Source: Marinomonas shanghaiensis | GTDB lineage: Bacteria; Pseudomonadota; Gammaproteobacteria; Pseudomonadales; Marinomonadaceae | NCBI RefSeq assembly: GCF_003259175.1 | Contig: NZ_QGOK01000008.1 | Span: forward strand, 1 to 64,000 | Direction: 5' to 3' | Length of the DNA: 64,000 bases | Part shown: positions 50,365 through 60,066 of the stretch, piece after piece | Numbering within the stretch: position 1 is the first letter of the stretch | How the letters are laid out: each line of letters opens with the position of its first letter | The notes under the pieces: model-generated | What the model was told of the DNA's origin: nothing | The model's input: only the letters and a program-made list of their open reading frames with translations | Databases searched by the model: none | Made by a program: the position numbers and the translations under genes

Positions 50365-51933
50365 TTATGAGATATGATTAATAAATTGCAAACCAAAAGC
50401 TTGCGGGTCGACTTCTTTTTCAATCACAACTTCTGTTCTAAGGTTGGCAGACTTATTCAACTCAATATCTGAAGCCGCCACAAAAGCTCTATTTGTTATG
50501 CTGTATACCTGTCGGATGAGCGCAGGTTGAAAGGATTTATTTAACGTCAGTACAAATCCGACTCGACCATTAGAAAGCTGCACACATGACCCCACAGGCA
50601 CAGAGCCAATACTCTTTAAAAAGACCGAAAGCAATTGCTTATCAAATGCCAACCCTGACTCCTTTTGCATCTGCTGGCACGCTTTAATAGGTCCCATCGA
50701 GGGTTTATGGGGCTGCTCTGAGGTCATAGCATCATAAGCGTCTATAATCGCAGCTATTTTACCGTAAACCGATATTTCATCCCCCAGTTTACCTGCAGGA
50801 TAACCAGACCCATCTATTTTTTCATGATGATCTGTTAACATTTGAAAAACAGCCTTAGGTATCCCCTCACATTTCTGCAAAATCTGCTCACCAAACTGGA
50901 TGTGTTTGCGAAACAAGTCAAACTCACTGTCGGTCATTTTTGTCGTTTTTGTCACCATGGCCATCGGCAAACGAAAACGCCCCAAGTCGAATAACAAAGC
51001 GCCAAGAGAAATCACTTCAATGTAGGTATTCGATAACTTCATTGCTTTGGCAAAGTGGATACCAAGGACCGCCATACCCATGGCATGCTGCTCTAAATAA
51101 ATGGACGCATCTTTTATGTGGCGTATGGCCATTAAAGAAAAGTTGTTTCGTGTGTGAGATTCAATTAAACGACGACAAAACTTCATCAACTCCGGCATAT
51201 CCAGTTGCTCACCGCGCTTAAAACGCTCGACTTGCAAAGACAACAAAGAATACCCATCTTGAAACAACTTAAGCGCGATTACAGTTTCATCGTCAAAAGA
51301 CGTTGGAACAAACTTACTTTCGAGAGTCACTTTTTTGTTGGCAGCCGAAAGAGCGTGCTTTTGCTCTAACTCGGCAACAGTAGTAGCACTCTCTTTTACC
51401 GAGCCATCAGCACTTTCTTTTGCCGAACCATCAGCACCCTTATTCTCCATTCGAGCTTTGTAACTCAAGATGTACTCTCGAGTCTGCTCATTCAGCTCTT
51501 GCCTGAAGTAACGGAACAAGCTTTGCCCTTTGGTATGCTTAATACGGAGTTCTTTGGTATTCAAATCAGGATTAAGCTTTTTAAGACTTTTGACAGATCG
51601 ACCATTAGCAATAGACAAACACAAAAGCAGGAATCGTTCTTGCGCATCATACAGCCTTTCACGTCGGCTGCTGAGTAACTTATCATGGGAAAAGTATGGA
51701 TCGTAAGGCAAAAATTCTGCATCTAAGACAGGTCGTAACACATCAAAAGTCACTTGTCGCATCGCAACACTGACAATTCTGTCTCTTCGACCGTGCATTT
51801 TAATTAAGCTTTGCACCCGTTTACTGCCAACAATCTTGTCTTTGAGTTGCATAATATCCAGTATTTCTTCCATATCGAAATACCCAACATGAATATCAGC
51901 CCCAAAACAAGACTCTATGTTAAATGCTGGCAT
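50365..51933 (-). CDS. HD-GYP domain protein with altered HD motif
   Basis: 522 residues. N-terminal part of unknown type, a linker with the tandem ADGSAKES/ADGSVKES (about 167-182), then an HD-GYP domain. His283, His344 (FRKHIQFGEQIL), HHE at 369-371, DGSGYP at 374-379 and DAYDAM near 398-403 are in place. The HD dyad itself reads LLFDLGRF, with Phe315 in place of His. HD-GYP proteins hydrolyse cyclic di-GMP; loss of this metal ligand suggests a sensor or impaired enzyme. It follows flgL by 22 bases, so it belongs to the flgKL transcript and may link c-di-GMP to filament assembly. Confidence 0.8.
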   Translation of the reverse strand: MPAFNIESCFGADIHVGYFDMEEILDIMQLKDKIVGSKRVQSLIKMHGRRDRIVSVAMRQVTFDVLRPVLDAEFLPYDPYFSHDKLLSSRRERLYDAQERFLLLCLSIANGRSVKSLKKLNPDLNTKELRIKHTKGQSLFRYFRQELNEQTREYILSYKARMENKGADGSAKESADGSVKESATTVAELEQKHALSAANKKVTLESKFVPTSFDDETVIALKLFQDGYSLLSLQVERFKRGEQLDMPELMKFCRRLIESHTRNNFSLMAIRHIKDASIYLEQHAMGMAVLGIHFAKAMKLSNTYIEVISLGALLFDLGRFRLPMAMVTKTTKMTDSEFDLFRKHIQFGEQILQKCEGIPKAVFQMLTDHHEKIDGSGYPAGKLGDEISVYGKIAAIIDAYDAMTSEQPHKPSMGPIKACQQMQKESGLAFDKQLLSVFLKSIGSVPVGSCVQLSNGRVGFVLTLNKSFQPALIRQVYSITNRAFVAASDIELNKSANLRTEVVIEKEVDPQAFGLQFINHIS

Positions 51934-51955
51934 TTTTTATCTCATACCCTAATGA

Positions 51956-53263
51956 TTACATTTTATTAAAAAGAGAAAGATTGTTCATACGAGTAAACAC
52001 TTTTTGTGACGCACTCAGTGCAGACTCTTTCATGGTCAACTCAGTGGCAGCCGCCGCAATATCCAAGCCACCAATGCGATCTTGCGCAACGCTATTTGAT
52101 AATTGATTTGCTGAACTAAAGCTGGTCCGATCCTGAAGGATATTCAATCTTGCCCCCACAGAAGAACGACCTTCACTGACTTTTCTTTGCGCATTATTAA
52201 TACTGGTGGTCGCATCATAAAAAGCTTTCTGACGCTCATCAGAGCTAGACATGGTGTTACTCAATACCGCCAAAGTATCATTAATTTCATTTAATACGTT
52301 ATCACGTCTTGGCTTATCCAAAGCAATATCGACCACCGCTCCCGGAGCACCACTTAATTGGAAGGTCATTCCAGCAAAAGTAATAGGCTTACCTGCGGTA
52401 TAAGACCCTGAAGACACAACCTCTCCAAGACTATTGGTAATACTGTATGAGCCTGGTGTGCCATCCAAAGCGCGACGACGATCTTGATCTGCTTTGGTAT
52501 CAGATCCTGTATAGGGCTCTATTGGGTCAGCAACCGCACCTTCTGCCATAACAGGTAGCGTTGTTAAACGATACTGGTTAGCTGCTGGATTTTCAGGGTC
52601 ATAATAGTCTTCAATAAACTGATTAAAGTCTCCCTGATGCTTTACTTTCGCAGTGAGAGAAACATCTCCACCAGTCACTTGGGATGAAAAGGTTCGACTG
52701 GTCCAAATATCTTGAAACAGCTTTTTTCCTGAATCTGAAACGGGAATTCTCATGTCTTCAGAAATTTGAGCAAATTTCTGACCTTCATTACCAGCCCACT
52801 GGTAACGACCTTCGCTGTTCAATATAAAAGGAGGGCCTTGTGTATCAGTGCCAGCAAAAATATAGTTACCATCGGCACTCTTTGAGTTCATCAACTCAGC
52901 CATTGACCCCGTAATCAAGGCTATTTCTTGTACGATCGCATCAATGTCTGCCTGTGTGTTGATGTCGTTTTGTGCCTGCATAAAAAGCGTACGGACATCA
53001 TCTAAAGAATCATTCAGACTCTCTAGAGCGACTTCCTGATATTCTAAATTGCTGGTTGCCATCTTGATGGATTCATCAAATATTTTTAGGCGATTATTAC
53101 TGCCTTCGTACATTAATATCTGACTCGCGCCAACTGGATTATCACTTGGCCTAACAATGTCAGTTTGCGCCGAGATTTTCTCTTGCGCGTTCAGAATTTT
53201 TTCGTTGGCTTGACCAATCGCTCTGCTCGACTGACTATAAATGAGATTATTCGTCACTCGCAT
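51956..53263 (-). CDS. flgL: Hook-filament junction protein FlgL
   Basis: 435 residues, longer than the 317 of E. coli because of extra sequence in the middle. The conserved ends are MRVTNNLIYSQSSRAIGQAN with ISAQTDIVRPSDNPVGASQI, and GLDIAAAATELTMKESALSA at the C-terminus. FlgL (HAP3) joins hook-associated FlgK to the filament. It follows flgK by four bases under the same sigma28 promoter. Confidence 0.93.
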   Translation of the reverse strand: MRVTNNLIYSQSSRAIGQANEKILNAQEKISAQTDIVRPSDNPVGASQILMYEGSNNRLKIFDESIKMATSNLEYQEVALESLNDSLDDVRTLFMQAQNDINTQADIDAIVQEIALITGSMAELMNSKSADGNYIFAGTDTQGPPFILNSEGRYQWAGNEGQKFAQISEDMRIPVSDSGKKLFQDIWTSRTFSSQVTGGDVSLTAKVKHQGDFNQFIEDYYDPENPAANQYRLTTLPVMAEGAVADPIEPYTGSDTKADQDRRRALDGTPGSYSITNSLGEVVSSGSYTAGKPITFAGMTFQLSGAPGAVVDIALDKPRRDNVLNEINDTLAVLSNTMSSSDERQKAFYDATTSINNAQRKVSEGRSSVGARLNILQDRTSFSSANQLSNSVAQDRIGGLDIAAAATELTMKESALSASQKVFTRMNNLSLFNKM

Positions 53264-53267
53264 AAAG

Positions 53268-55244
53268 TTACCTCATGATCCCTAATAGCGTTTCAAACGT
53301 CGTACGAGCAGCCGTGACAACCTGAGCAGAAGCAGAATAAGATTGCTGATATTTCATAAGGTTTACCGCTTCTTCATCAAGACTCACCGCCGATAACCTA
53401 TCGCGACGGTTAATACTGTCATTCATAATCACTTCGCTGGATTGTGCATGACCAGCTGATTCCGCCGTCTTCGTTCCAACATACGAAACAAAGCCTGCAA
53501 ATGCTTTTGTCAAACTGGCTTTTCCTTCCACCAATGACTGGTTCTGTATGTTTATTAGTGCCAGGCCATTCACATTGTCAGATGGCCCCACATCATCCGT
53601 ACTAATAGAAAACTCATCACCCTGTTGCGGCATGGACGAGACCGACACATCAAATCCAGCGTCCTCTGCCAAGCCCGCCTGCTCTAATAAATTACTGTAT
53701 TGAAAAACGTTACTAACAGAAGCCAGCTCCGTTCCGGATGCGTCACGAACGACATACGAACTAGGCGATGTAAAATAAATCTGATGGGGTGAACTTGGAT
53801 AAAGAGAACCATCTGCTGAAAACGCTGAGGAATCTGGGCGAGTATTGGTCACAGCTGATACCGATATTCTTGCATCGGATAGGTTATCTGAATTTGTTGT
53901 CGCTCCCACTGGAGCGCTCAGCGCCAACGCATCACCATTTTTTGCCTGTATGCCAAGAGTGGCTGCAGCGTTAGCGGTTGGTGTAAAACGAAATACATCA
54001 TCTTGGTCAATCGCATTCAAATCGCCCACGCGAATATCAAGTCCCAACTCTTCTATTTTGTAATACCCATTACTATCAGGAGTCATACTCGACAGATCAA
54101 ATACGGTCGATTGACCAATCGCTCTATCATTCAAGTTGTATTTGGTAATAGCAAAACGATTATCATCGGTTCTGCTTAACTCATAAGTATCTGTGGTAAT
54201 TTTAGACGCTTCCCCAGGAGATACCCGAACCGAGATATCAGATAATTTCTGAATATTGTCTTTGCTGGAATAAATGTCTATTTTTCCCAAAGAAAATAAA
54301 TCTCTGCCAAAGTCGCCGTTCGCATCCAGTCCTTTGGCATTTTGTGTATTCATGGCATCGGCAATGGCTATCGCGTGCTGCCCTAGAGTTCGATCGGCGT
54401 AATCACTAAACTCCGTACGAAAGTCTACTAATCCACCAACACTGCCACCCAGGCTCTCGGTTTTCAAACCAACACTGTAGTTGCCAAAACTGACAACAAG
54501 GTCAATTTTCTTTGGACTTAAAGGGTTTTGAACCACCTTCAACTCAGTTGGGTTTTGATCCATCACCAAAGGCTGACCGTTCATTAATTGAATCGTCATT
54601 AATCCCTTGTCATTGAATTGAGCATTGATGTCCAGATATTTAGAGAGATCTTTTGCTAACAACTCTTGTTGATCACGCAACTCATTTGCAGGCGAAGCGG
54701 ACAACCCTTCTTCTCGTAAAATTTTACCATTCAAATCAGAAATTTTTGTCGTTATGGCATTTATATCAGTCAGAGAAGTTGACAGTTGCTCCTTAACTAG
54801 ATTTTCTTGATTAGTCACCAAGCCTGAAAGAGTTTTATACTGATTCACAAGATTATTTAAACTGGAATAGGCAAGCTCTCTAAGCGATGAAGAAGTAGGA
54901 TCATTGTTCGCATTCTGCAATGCACTAAATGCCTTATCCAAATAGCCATTAAGAGAAACACTGTCTTCGGCAAGCAAACTGTCGGACATTGTCATCAGAG
55001 AATGGTAAGTATCATGATAGGAAAAGTCAGACGTATCTGCTCGCACTTGTCCACTCACAAAATTATCAACCAGACGAGCCGTATCACGAATGACAACACC
55101 ACCGACAGGCGAACTAGCGGTGTCTGTTCTTTGACGGCTATAGCCCTCAGTATCCACATTGGCCGTATTTTGCCCCGTCGTATTAATACGGGCATTACTG
55201 GACTGCAGTCCAGATAAACCAATTGAATATAAACTTGAGCCCAT
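53268..55244 (-). CDS. flgK: Hook-filament junction protein FlgK
   Basis: 658 residues, about 110 longer than the E. coli protein, with the extra length in the variable centre. Conserved ends: SLYSIGLSGLQSSNARINTT with NTANVDTEGYSRQRTD, and EEAVNLMKYQQSYSASAQVV at the C-terminus. FlgK (HAP1) is the first junction protein above the hook. It opens a flgK-flgL-HD-GYP transcript with its own near-consensus sigma28 promoter. Confidence 0.94.
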   Translation of the reverse strand: MGSSLYSIGLSGLQSSNARINTTGQNTANVDTEGYSRQRTDTASSPVGGVVIRDTARLVDNFVSGQVRADTSDFSYHDTYHSLMTMSDSLLAEDSVSLNGYLDKAFSALQNANNDPTSSSLRELAYSSLNNLVNQYKTLSGLVTNQENLVKEQLSTSLTDINAITTKISDLNGKILREEGLSASPANELRDQQELLAKDLSKYLDINAQFNDKGLMTIQLMNGQPLVMDQNPTELKVVQNPLSPKKIDLVVSFGNYSVGLKTESLGGSVGGLVDFRTEFSDYADRTLGQHAIAIADAMNTQNAKGLDANGDFGRDLFSLGKIDIYSSKDNIQKLSDISVRVSPGEASKITTDTYELSRTDDNRFAITKYNLNDRAIGQSTVFDLSSMTPDSNGYYKIEELGLDIRVGDLNAIDQDDVFRFTPTANAAATLGIQAKNGDALALSAPVGATTNSDNLSDARISVSAVTNTRPDSSAFSADGSLYPSSPHQIYFTSPSSYVVRDASGTELASVSNVFQYSNLLEQAGLAEDAGFDVSVSSMPQQGDEFSISTDDVGPSDNVNGLALINIQNQSLVEGKASLTKAFAGFVSYVGTKTAESAGHAQSSEVIMNDSINRRDRLSAVSLDEEAVNLMKYQQSYSASAQVVTAARTTFETLLGIMR

Positions 55245-55286
55245 AGCTCACACCCCTAGTACGTTTGTCAGAAATAACCTTTAGCG

Positions 55287-55313
55287 TTATCGGCTACTCA
55301 TGCAAGAACTTTA
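55287..55313 (-). promoter_or_regulatory. Sigma28 promoter of flgKL
   Basis: Minus strand TAAAGTTC, 11 bases, GCCGATAA; only one base away from the E. coli FliA consensus. It lies 43 bases before the flgK ATG. Overlapping bases TTGGTAAAGTTCTTGCAT also resemble a weak sigma54 site. Confidence 0.85.
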
Positions 55314-55336
55314 CCAAAGATAAGAATTGTCTTATT

Positions 55337-56341
55337 TTATTGTGGTAAGCCTTTAAACCACTTACTAGAGAGGATGCTATCAATTTTATCGGAGTACTTA
55401 GGATCCGTCGCGTAGCCACCTTTTTGAAGGGAAGCGGCAAACATTGACGCGTCATCTCCCGCTTTAAGGGCATCTTTATACCGCTCACTTGAGGACAGAA
55501 AATCCGCATAATCTTCGAAGCTCTGAGAAAAAGAGTCATATGCTCTAAATGCCGCTTTTTCTCGTTTTGCTACGCCATCACGGAATTCTAGAGTATTCAC
55601 CACCGCGCGATCTCCATGCCAGCGACTGTCAGCTTTAATACCAAATACATTAAAACTCGCCCCGCCATTCTCCTTGGCAATAGGGTACTTTCCCCAACCA
55701 GTTTCCAAAGCGGCCTGTGCAAGTACGGCCTTCGGATTCACACCTAATTTTTCCGCTGCGCGCTGGGCATGTGGCCATAAATGCTCAACAAACTCATCTG
55801 GTGAATCAAACACAACGGAAATAGCGGATGGAGAAGGTTGAGTCGACTGGGCATTAACATGGGCAATATTCTGTGATTGCTGTTTCGCTTCTTGTTGAAC
55901 CGACTCAATAAATTCTGTTGAGGCACGATGGGCCAGAGCCTGAATCCTCGCCAGATCTTGCTTAGCCACTTGATTAAGAAAGTCTGTATCACCCCGCTCT
56001 TTTGCTCCAGGAGAACTGACACTCCCTTGCTGCTGGTTTTGATATTGACGGATAAGCGCTTCCGATAAACCTATGCCACCAGACTTAGATAAAGCTTGAG
56101 ACATCTGGGAATCCATCATTTCTTGATACTGCTTGGTTTGAGCACTGGAAAAAAGATCGCTCCCTATTGCTTCATTCGTGCTGCGCATATTTTTGAGCAA
56201 CATATTGATAAAAATAGACTCAAACTGCTGAGCAACAACTTCCAACGCAGCATCTGGATCTTGCTGAGCCTTAGTTTTTAACGCCGTTAATGTAGAGAAA
56301 TCAGCAAAAAAATCTTGTTTAGGGGGTACTGAGTTCATCAT
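55337..56341 (-). CDS. flgJ: Rod assembly protein and peptidoglycan hydrolase FlgJ
   Basis: 334 residues in two parts. The N-terminal rod-binding domain carries QQFESIFINMLLKNMRSTNE and the C-terminal glucosaminidase domain carries PHAQRAAEKLGVNPKAVLAQ, ALETGWGKYPI with the catalytic Glu, and GGYATDPKYSDKI. A polar linker joins them. It caps the growing rod and opens a hole in the peptidoglycan. Last gene of flgFGHIJ. Confidence 0.94.
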   Translation of the reverse strand: MMNSVPPKQDFFADFSTLTALKTKAQQDPDAALEVVAQQFESIFINMLLKNMRSTNEAIGSDLFSSAQTKQYQEMMDSQMSQALSKSGGIGLSEALIRQYQNQQQGSVSSPGAKERGDTDFLNQVAKQDLARIQALAHRASTEFIESVQQEAKQQSQNIAHVNAQSTQPSPSAISVVFDSPDEFVEHLWPHAQRAAEKLGVNPKAVLAQAALETGWGKYPIAKENGGASFNVFGIKADSRWHGDRAVVNTLEFRDGVAKREKAAFRAYDSFSQSFEDYADFLSSSERYKDALKAGDDASMFAASLQKGGYATDPKYSDKIDSILSSKWFKGLPQ

Positions 56342-56354
56342 AAAAACCGATCAC

Positions 56355-57443
56355 CTATATCACAACCAAATCTGCGTTAATCGCACCAGCTTGCTTCAAA
56401 CTCTCTAGAATCGCCATCACATCCCCAGGCGCCGCACCAACCTGATTAACGGCTCGCACAATATCATTTAGCGAAGCACCAGGGTCAAAAACAAACATAC
56501 GGCCACTATTAGGGGCAATCTCTATCCCCTCACGAGGGGATATAATGGTTTCCCCACCAGTTGTTGTACCATCTTGTCCAACCACAGGCGGCGTTTCTCT
56601 TATTGTCACAGATAAGCTACCGTGAGTGATTGCCGCCGGAGACACTTTGACATGCTGACCAATGATGATAGTGCCAGTACGAGAATTCACAACAATCCGC
56701 GCACGCTCCTCCGCCACATCTACCTCAAGGTTTTCAAGAATAGATAAAAATGTCACACGCTGACTCGAATCCCTGGGTGCTGATACTCGTATCGAAGTTG
56801 CATCAAGCGTGGTCGCTACTCCAGGCCCGAGCAAGTCATTAATTTTATCCGATACATGCTTAGCCGTCGTAAAGTCTGGACGATTTAAGTTAAACGTCAA
56901 GGTATCACCGGTATTAAAACTACTTGGAACCATGCGCTCTACACTTGCGCCGTTTGGTATACGACCAACCGTAGGCACATTGACAGAAGTCCGAGAACCA
57001 TCGGCCCCATTCGTTCCTAAACCGCCAACAATTAAATTACCTTGAGCAATGGCGTATACCTCACCATCTGCCCCTTTTAATGTTGATAATAATAAGGTTC
57101 CACCTCGCAACGCACTCGCATTACCTATCGAGGAGGCGGTTACGTCAATTTTTTGCCCTGGTTTTGAAAAAGCAGGTAGCGTTGCCGTTAAAGAGACCGC
57201 CGCGACATTTTTCGATGTCGCACTGACCCCTTCAGGCAAAGTCACACCAAAACGCGATAGCATGCTAGCAAAGCTTTGATTGGTAAAAGGAGTACTGTCA
57301 CCTGTGCCATTTAGACCAATCACTAAGCCATAACCAAACAATTGGTTTTCTCGAACGCCTTGAACACTGGCAATGTCTTTCAAGCGTTCAGCCTGAACAG
57401 AAAAAGACAAGAAATATAAGACAATTAGCGCTGCATACTTCAT
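56355..57443 (-). CDS. flgI: Flagellar P-ring protein FlgI
   Basis: 362 residues from the ATG at 57443; a GTG one codon earlier is possible. Signal peptide [18 protein letters not shown], then [40 protein letters not shown] and the C-terminal [20 protein letters not shown], all conserved in FlgI. It builds the P ring in the periplasmic peptidoglycan layer. Spacing and strand place it in flgFGHIJ. Confidence 0.95.
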   Translation of the reverse strand: MKYAALIVLYFLSFSVQAERLKDIASVQGVRENQLFGYGLVIGLNGTGDSTPFTNQSFASMLSRFGVTLPEGVSATSKNVAAVSLTATLPAFSKPGQKIDVTASSIGNASALRGGTLLLSTLKGADGEVYAIAQGNLIVGGLGTNGADGSRTSVNVPTVGRIPNGASVERMVPSSFNTGDTLTFNLNRPDFTTAKHVSDKINDLLGPGVATTLDATSIRVSAPRDSSQRVTFLSILENLEVDVAEERARIVVNSRTGTIIIGQHVKVSPAAITHGSLSVTIRETPPVVGQDGTTTGGETIISPREGIEIAPNSGRMFVFDPGASLNDIVRAVNQVGAAPGDVMAILESLKQAGAINADLVVI

Positions 57444-57493
57444 CACATCACCTATTGAGAGAAACCAATCTCTCGACTATTAAAATCATTAAA

Positions 57494-58336
57494 TTAATAA
57501 GGCATATCACTAGAATTAAGCAGACGACTCACCCAACCCTGCTCACTTCCAGCGGCCACATCACCGGTACCTGAATAGGTAATTCTCGCATCCGCCACCC
57601 GTTCGGAATCAACGGTATTGTTCGGAGAAATATCTTGCTTACGCACCACCCCAGAGAAACGTATGTATTCATCTCCTTGATTTAAACGCAGCCACTTCTC
57701 ACCGCGTACAGCCAAAAGACCATTCGGATAAGTTCGAAACACGGTCACTGAAATGGTTCCGCTCAAACTGTTATTTTGATTAGCAGAAGCATTACCGGAG
57801 AAGTCTGTTCCTTGCTGTGGAAGTGTCGTATCCACCTTGAGCTCTTGTCCCAGCACCGTTGGATTCTCAATGGTAGCAGAAGAAGATTTGGAAACAGTCG
57901 CCGCATTGGCTTTTGTTGACGTCGTCGTTTCATTCAAATTTATTGTGAGGATATCGCCAACTTTACTGGCCTTTTGGTCACCGAAAAACACATCCCCCAT
58001 ACTAGCCTGATAAATCCCCCCAGTTGGCGCTTGAGAAGGCGTCATGCCATTTGGGTAAACGGGCGCATAATAAGGGTCATCGGATTGAATCGATTGACTG
58101 ATTTGTGGTCCGTTCAACGGATCATTTGGATCAGGCACGTAACCTTTACGCGGTACTTCAGCAGCCTCTTCAGGTGGCGCCTCTTCGTCGGTTACCGCAT
58201 CAATCACAGCATCCGTCACGGCCGCTGCCGCACCCGCCGCAGCGGCATTGGCTACCGCTTGCTCGTTAACATCCCAAGAAAGACAGCCTGACAAGCAAGC
58301 GCTGAACAAAATCAAGAAAACAAATTTAATCTTCAT
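57494..58336 (-). CDS. flgH: Flagellar L-ring protein FlgH
   Basis: About 280 residues from the second of two adjacent ATGs. Lipoprotein signal with lipobox SGC (LSGCLSW, Cys near residue 18). FlgH family sequence starts at YQASMGDVFFGDQKASKVGD and ends with VADARITYSGTGDVAAGSEQ. Between lipobox and family part is an insert rich in Ala and acidic residues (NAAAAGAAAAVTDAV, DEEAPPEEAAEV), making it about 50 residues longer than E. coli FlgH. Forms the outer-membrane ring. Confidence 0.92.
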   Translation of the reverse strand: MKIKFVFLILFSACLSGCLSWDVNEQAVANAAAAGAAAAVTDAVIDAVTDEEAPPEEAAEVPRKGYVPDPNDPLNGPQISQSIQSDDPYYAPVYPNGMTPSQAPTGGIYQASMGDVFFGDQKASKVGDILTINLNETTTSTKANAATVSKSSSATIENPTVLGQELKVDTTLPQQGTDFSGNASANQNNSLSGTISVTVFRTYPNGLLAVRGEKWLRLNQGDEYIRFSGVVRKQDISPNNTVDSERVADARITYSGTGDVAAGSEQGWVSRLLNSSDMPY

Positions 58337-58352
58337 CATATTCCACACGTTA

Positions 58353-59138
58353 TTATAATTGCTGTATTGCAAAACTCATCATACCGTCGGCAGAGGCAAT
58401 CACTTTGGAGTTCATCTCGTAAGCTCGTTGAGTCGTAATCATGTTCACCAGCTCTTCAATAGAATTGACGTTCGACGCTTCCAACATCCCCTGAGCAATC
58501 GTACCCAATGAATCCGTGCCAGGTACACCTACAATCGGGGGACCGCTCGCATTCGTTTCCGTAAACAAATTCTGTCCTGCGGCATTAAGCCCGGTTGGAT
58601 TGATAAAACCAGCGATATTGATGGCACCAACTTGCTGAGCATCGACATCACCACTGTTTCGCACTGAGACAATACCATCTTCGGAAATCATAATTTCAAC
58701 CGCACCGGGATCGATCTGAATGCCTGGCTCAACCACTAAACCACCAGACGACACCAATTGCCCCTGACTGTTAAGCTGAAGGCTACCATCGCGCGTATAA
58801 GCGATGGTACCATCGGGCTGCAGTACTTGTAAGAAGCCTTTTCCTTGGATAGCGATATCAAGCTGCCTATCCGTCATATTGTAGTCACCGTTCGAAAAAT
58901 CTTTTTGAGTCGCCCCAACTTTTACCCCTGTGCCTAACTGCAGACCAGAAGGTAATTCCGCATTCTGAGCACTCAAACCACCTGGCGCACGAACGGTTTT
59001 GTACATCAGATCTTCAAAAACCGCTCTGTCTTTTTTAAACGCCGTTGTTGATACGTTAGCCAAGTTATTGGCTACTACGTTTAACTGCTTATCCATCGCA
59101 CTTAAACCTGTCTTACTCACCCACAATGCTGAATTCAT
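58353..59138 (-). CDS. flgG: Distal rod protein FlgG
   Basis: 261 residues, the E. coli length. LWVSKTGLSAMDKQLNVVAN with NLANVSTTAFKKDRAVFEDL at the start and LVNMITTQRAYEMNSKVIAS at the end are diagnostic. It forms the distal rod between basal body and hook. It lies between flgF and flgH. Confidence 0.96.
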   Translation of the reverse strand: MNSALWVSKTGLSAMDKQLNVVANNLANVSTTAFKKDRAVFEDLMYKTVRAPGGLSAQNAELPSGLQLGTGVKVGATQKDFSNGDYNMTDRQLDIAIQGKGFLQVLQPDGTIAYTRDGSLQLNSQGQLVSSGGLVVEPGIQIDPGAVEIMISEDGIVSVRNSGDVDAQQVGAINIAGFINPTGLNAAGQNLFTETNASGPPIVGVPGTDSLGTIAQGMLEASNVNSIEELVNMITTQRAYEMNSKVIASADGMMSFAIQQL

Positions 59139-59183
59139 AATCGCCTCTGTTACATTCCGTTATTCTTTATAGATTGATGATAC

Positions 59184-59927
59184 TTAAACTGAACGCTGTA
59201 AGATTCGAGCAGAAGAGTCCGCATTATCGCGAATCGTATCCATCATTTTCACATTCATTTCAAAACGTCGCGCAAGGTTCATAATGTGGGTCATCTCTTC
59301 AACCGCATTAACATTGCTGCCTTCAATAAATCCGCTAACCAACTGCACATTTGGATCAGGATCAAACTCTTGACCATCTCGAGAATGTATCAAACCATCC
59401 TCTTCTTTGCGTAAGTTCTGCGGGTCGGGATTAACCAACTTAATCTGGTTAAGTACAGCGACTTCATTTTCCGCGCCACCTTGAGGAACAATCGAAATAG
59501 AACCGTCTGCTGTAATATTAATATTGTTAAACGGTGGTAGAAAAATCGGGCCATCCACACCAGCAACAGGCAATCCCCGTCCTGTCACCAATTGCCCCGC
59601 GGCATTAATTTGCAAGTCTCCAGCACGAGTATAGGCTTCCTGACCACTTTCGTCGTACACAGTAATAAAACCATCGCCTGTTACCGCAACATCGAGATTT
59701 CTCCCCGTTTGTATCATGTCACCCTGAGTATATCGCGTCGCGGGATTTTCAGTCATGGCATACACACGGCTTGGGTAATAGTCCCCATAGACCTGCATGG
59801 AGCGAGCCTGCTCAAAGTCAGAACGAAAACCCGTCGTGCTGACATTGGCCAAATTATTAGCATGTATTGTTTGGGCATTCATGGTTTGCACACCACCACT
59901 CATTGCCAAATATAAGGCTTTATCCAC
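59184..59927 (-). CDS. flgF: Proximal rod protein FlgF
   Basis: 247 residues from a GTG at 59927, eight bases behind GAGGAG. Start DKALYLAMSGGVQTMNAQTI and HANNLANVSTTGFRSDFEQA, end AVEEMTHIMNLARRFEMNVK, all typical of FlgF. First gene of flgFGHIJ, set apart from flgE by a terminator and a weak sigma54-like site. Confidence 0.94.
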   Translation of the reverse strand: MDKALYLAMSGGVQTMNAQTIHANNLANVSTTGFRSDFEQARSMQVYGDYYPSRVYAMTENPATRYTQGDMIQTGRNLDVAVTGDGFITVYDESGQEAYTRAGDLQINAAGQLVTGRGLPVAGVDGPIFLPPFNNINITADGSISIVPQGGAENEVAVLNQIKLVNPDPQNLRKEEDGLIHSRDGQEFDPDPNVQLVSGFIEGSNVNAVEEMTHIMNLARRFEMNVKMMDTIRDNADSSARILQRSV

Positions 59928-59968
59928 CGCGACACTCCTCAAAAATTCACATCACATTGCTAACTACT

Positions 59969-59984
59969 ATCAAAAATCGTACCA
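59969..59984 (-). promoter_or_regulatory. Weak sigma54-like promoter of flgF
   Basis: Minus strand TGGTAC, 5 bases, TTGAT; consensus TGGCAC-N5-TTGCA/T with one mismatch in each element. It is about 42 bases before the flgF GTG and after the flgE terminator, so a promoter is expected here. Confidence 0.45.
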
Positions 59985-60007
59985 ACTTACACAGAGCATA
60001 AAAAAAG

Positions 60008-60042
60008 CAAAAAAAAAGCCGGAACAGCAAGGCCGTTCCGGC
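60008..60042 (-). terminator. Terminator after flgE
   Basis: Minus strand GCCGGAAC, 9-nt loop, GTTCCGGC, then nine T. It lies 25 bases behind the flgE stop and ends the flgBCDE transcript. Confidence 0.9.
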
Positions 60043-60066
60043 ACCAAATCTTCTCTCTCCAGAAAA

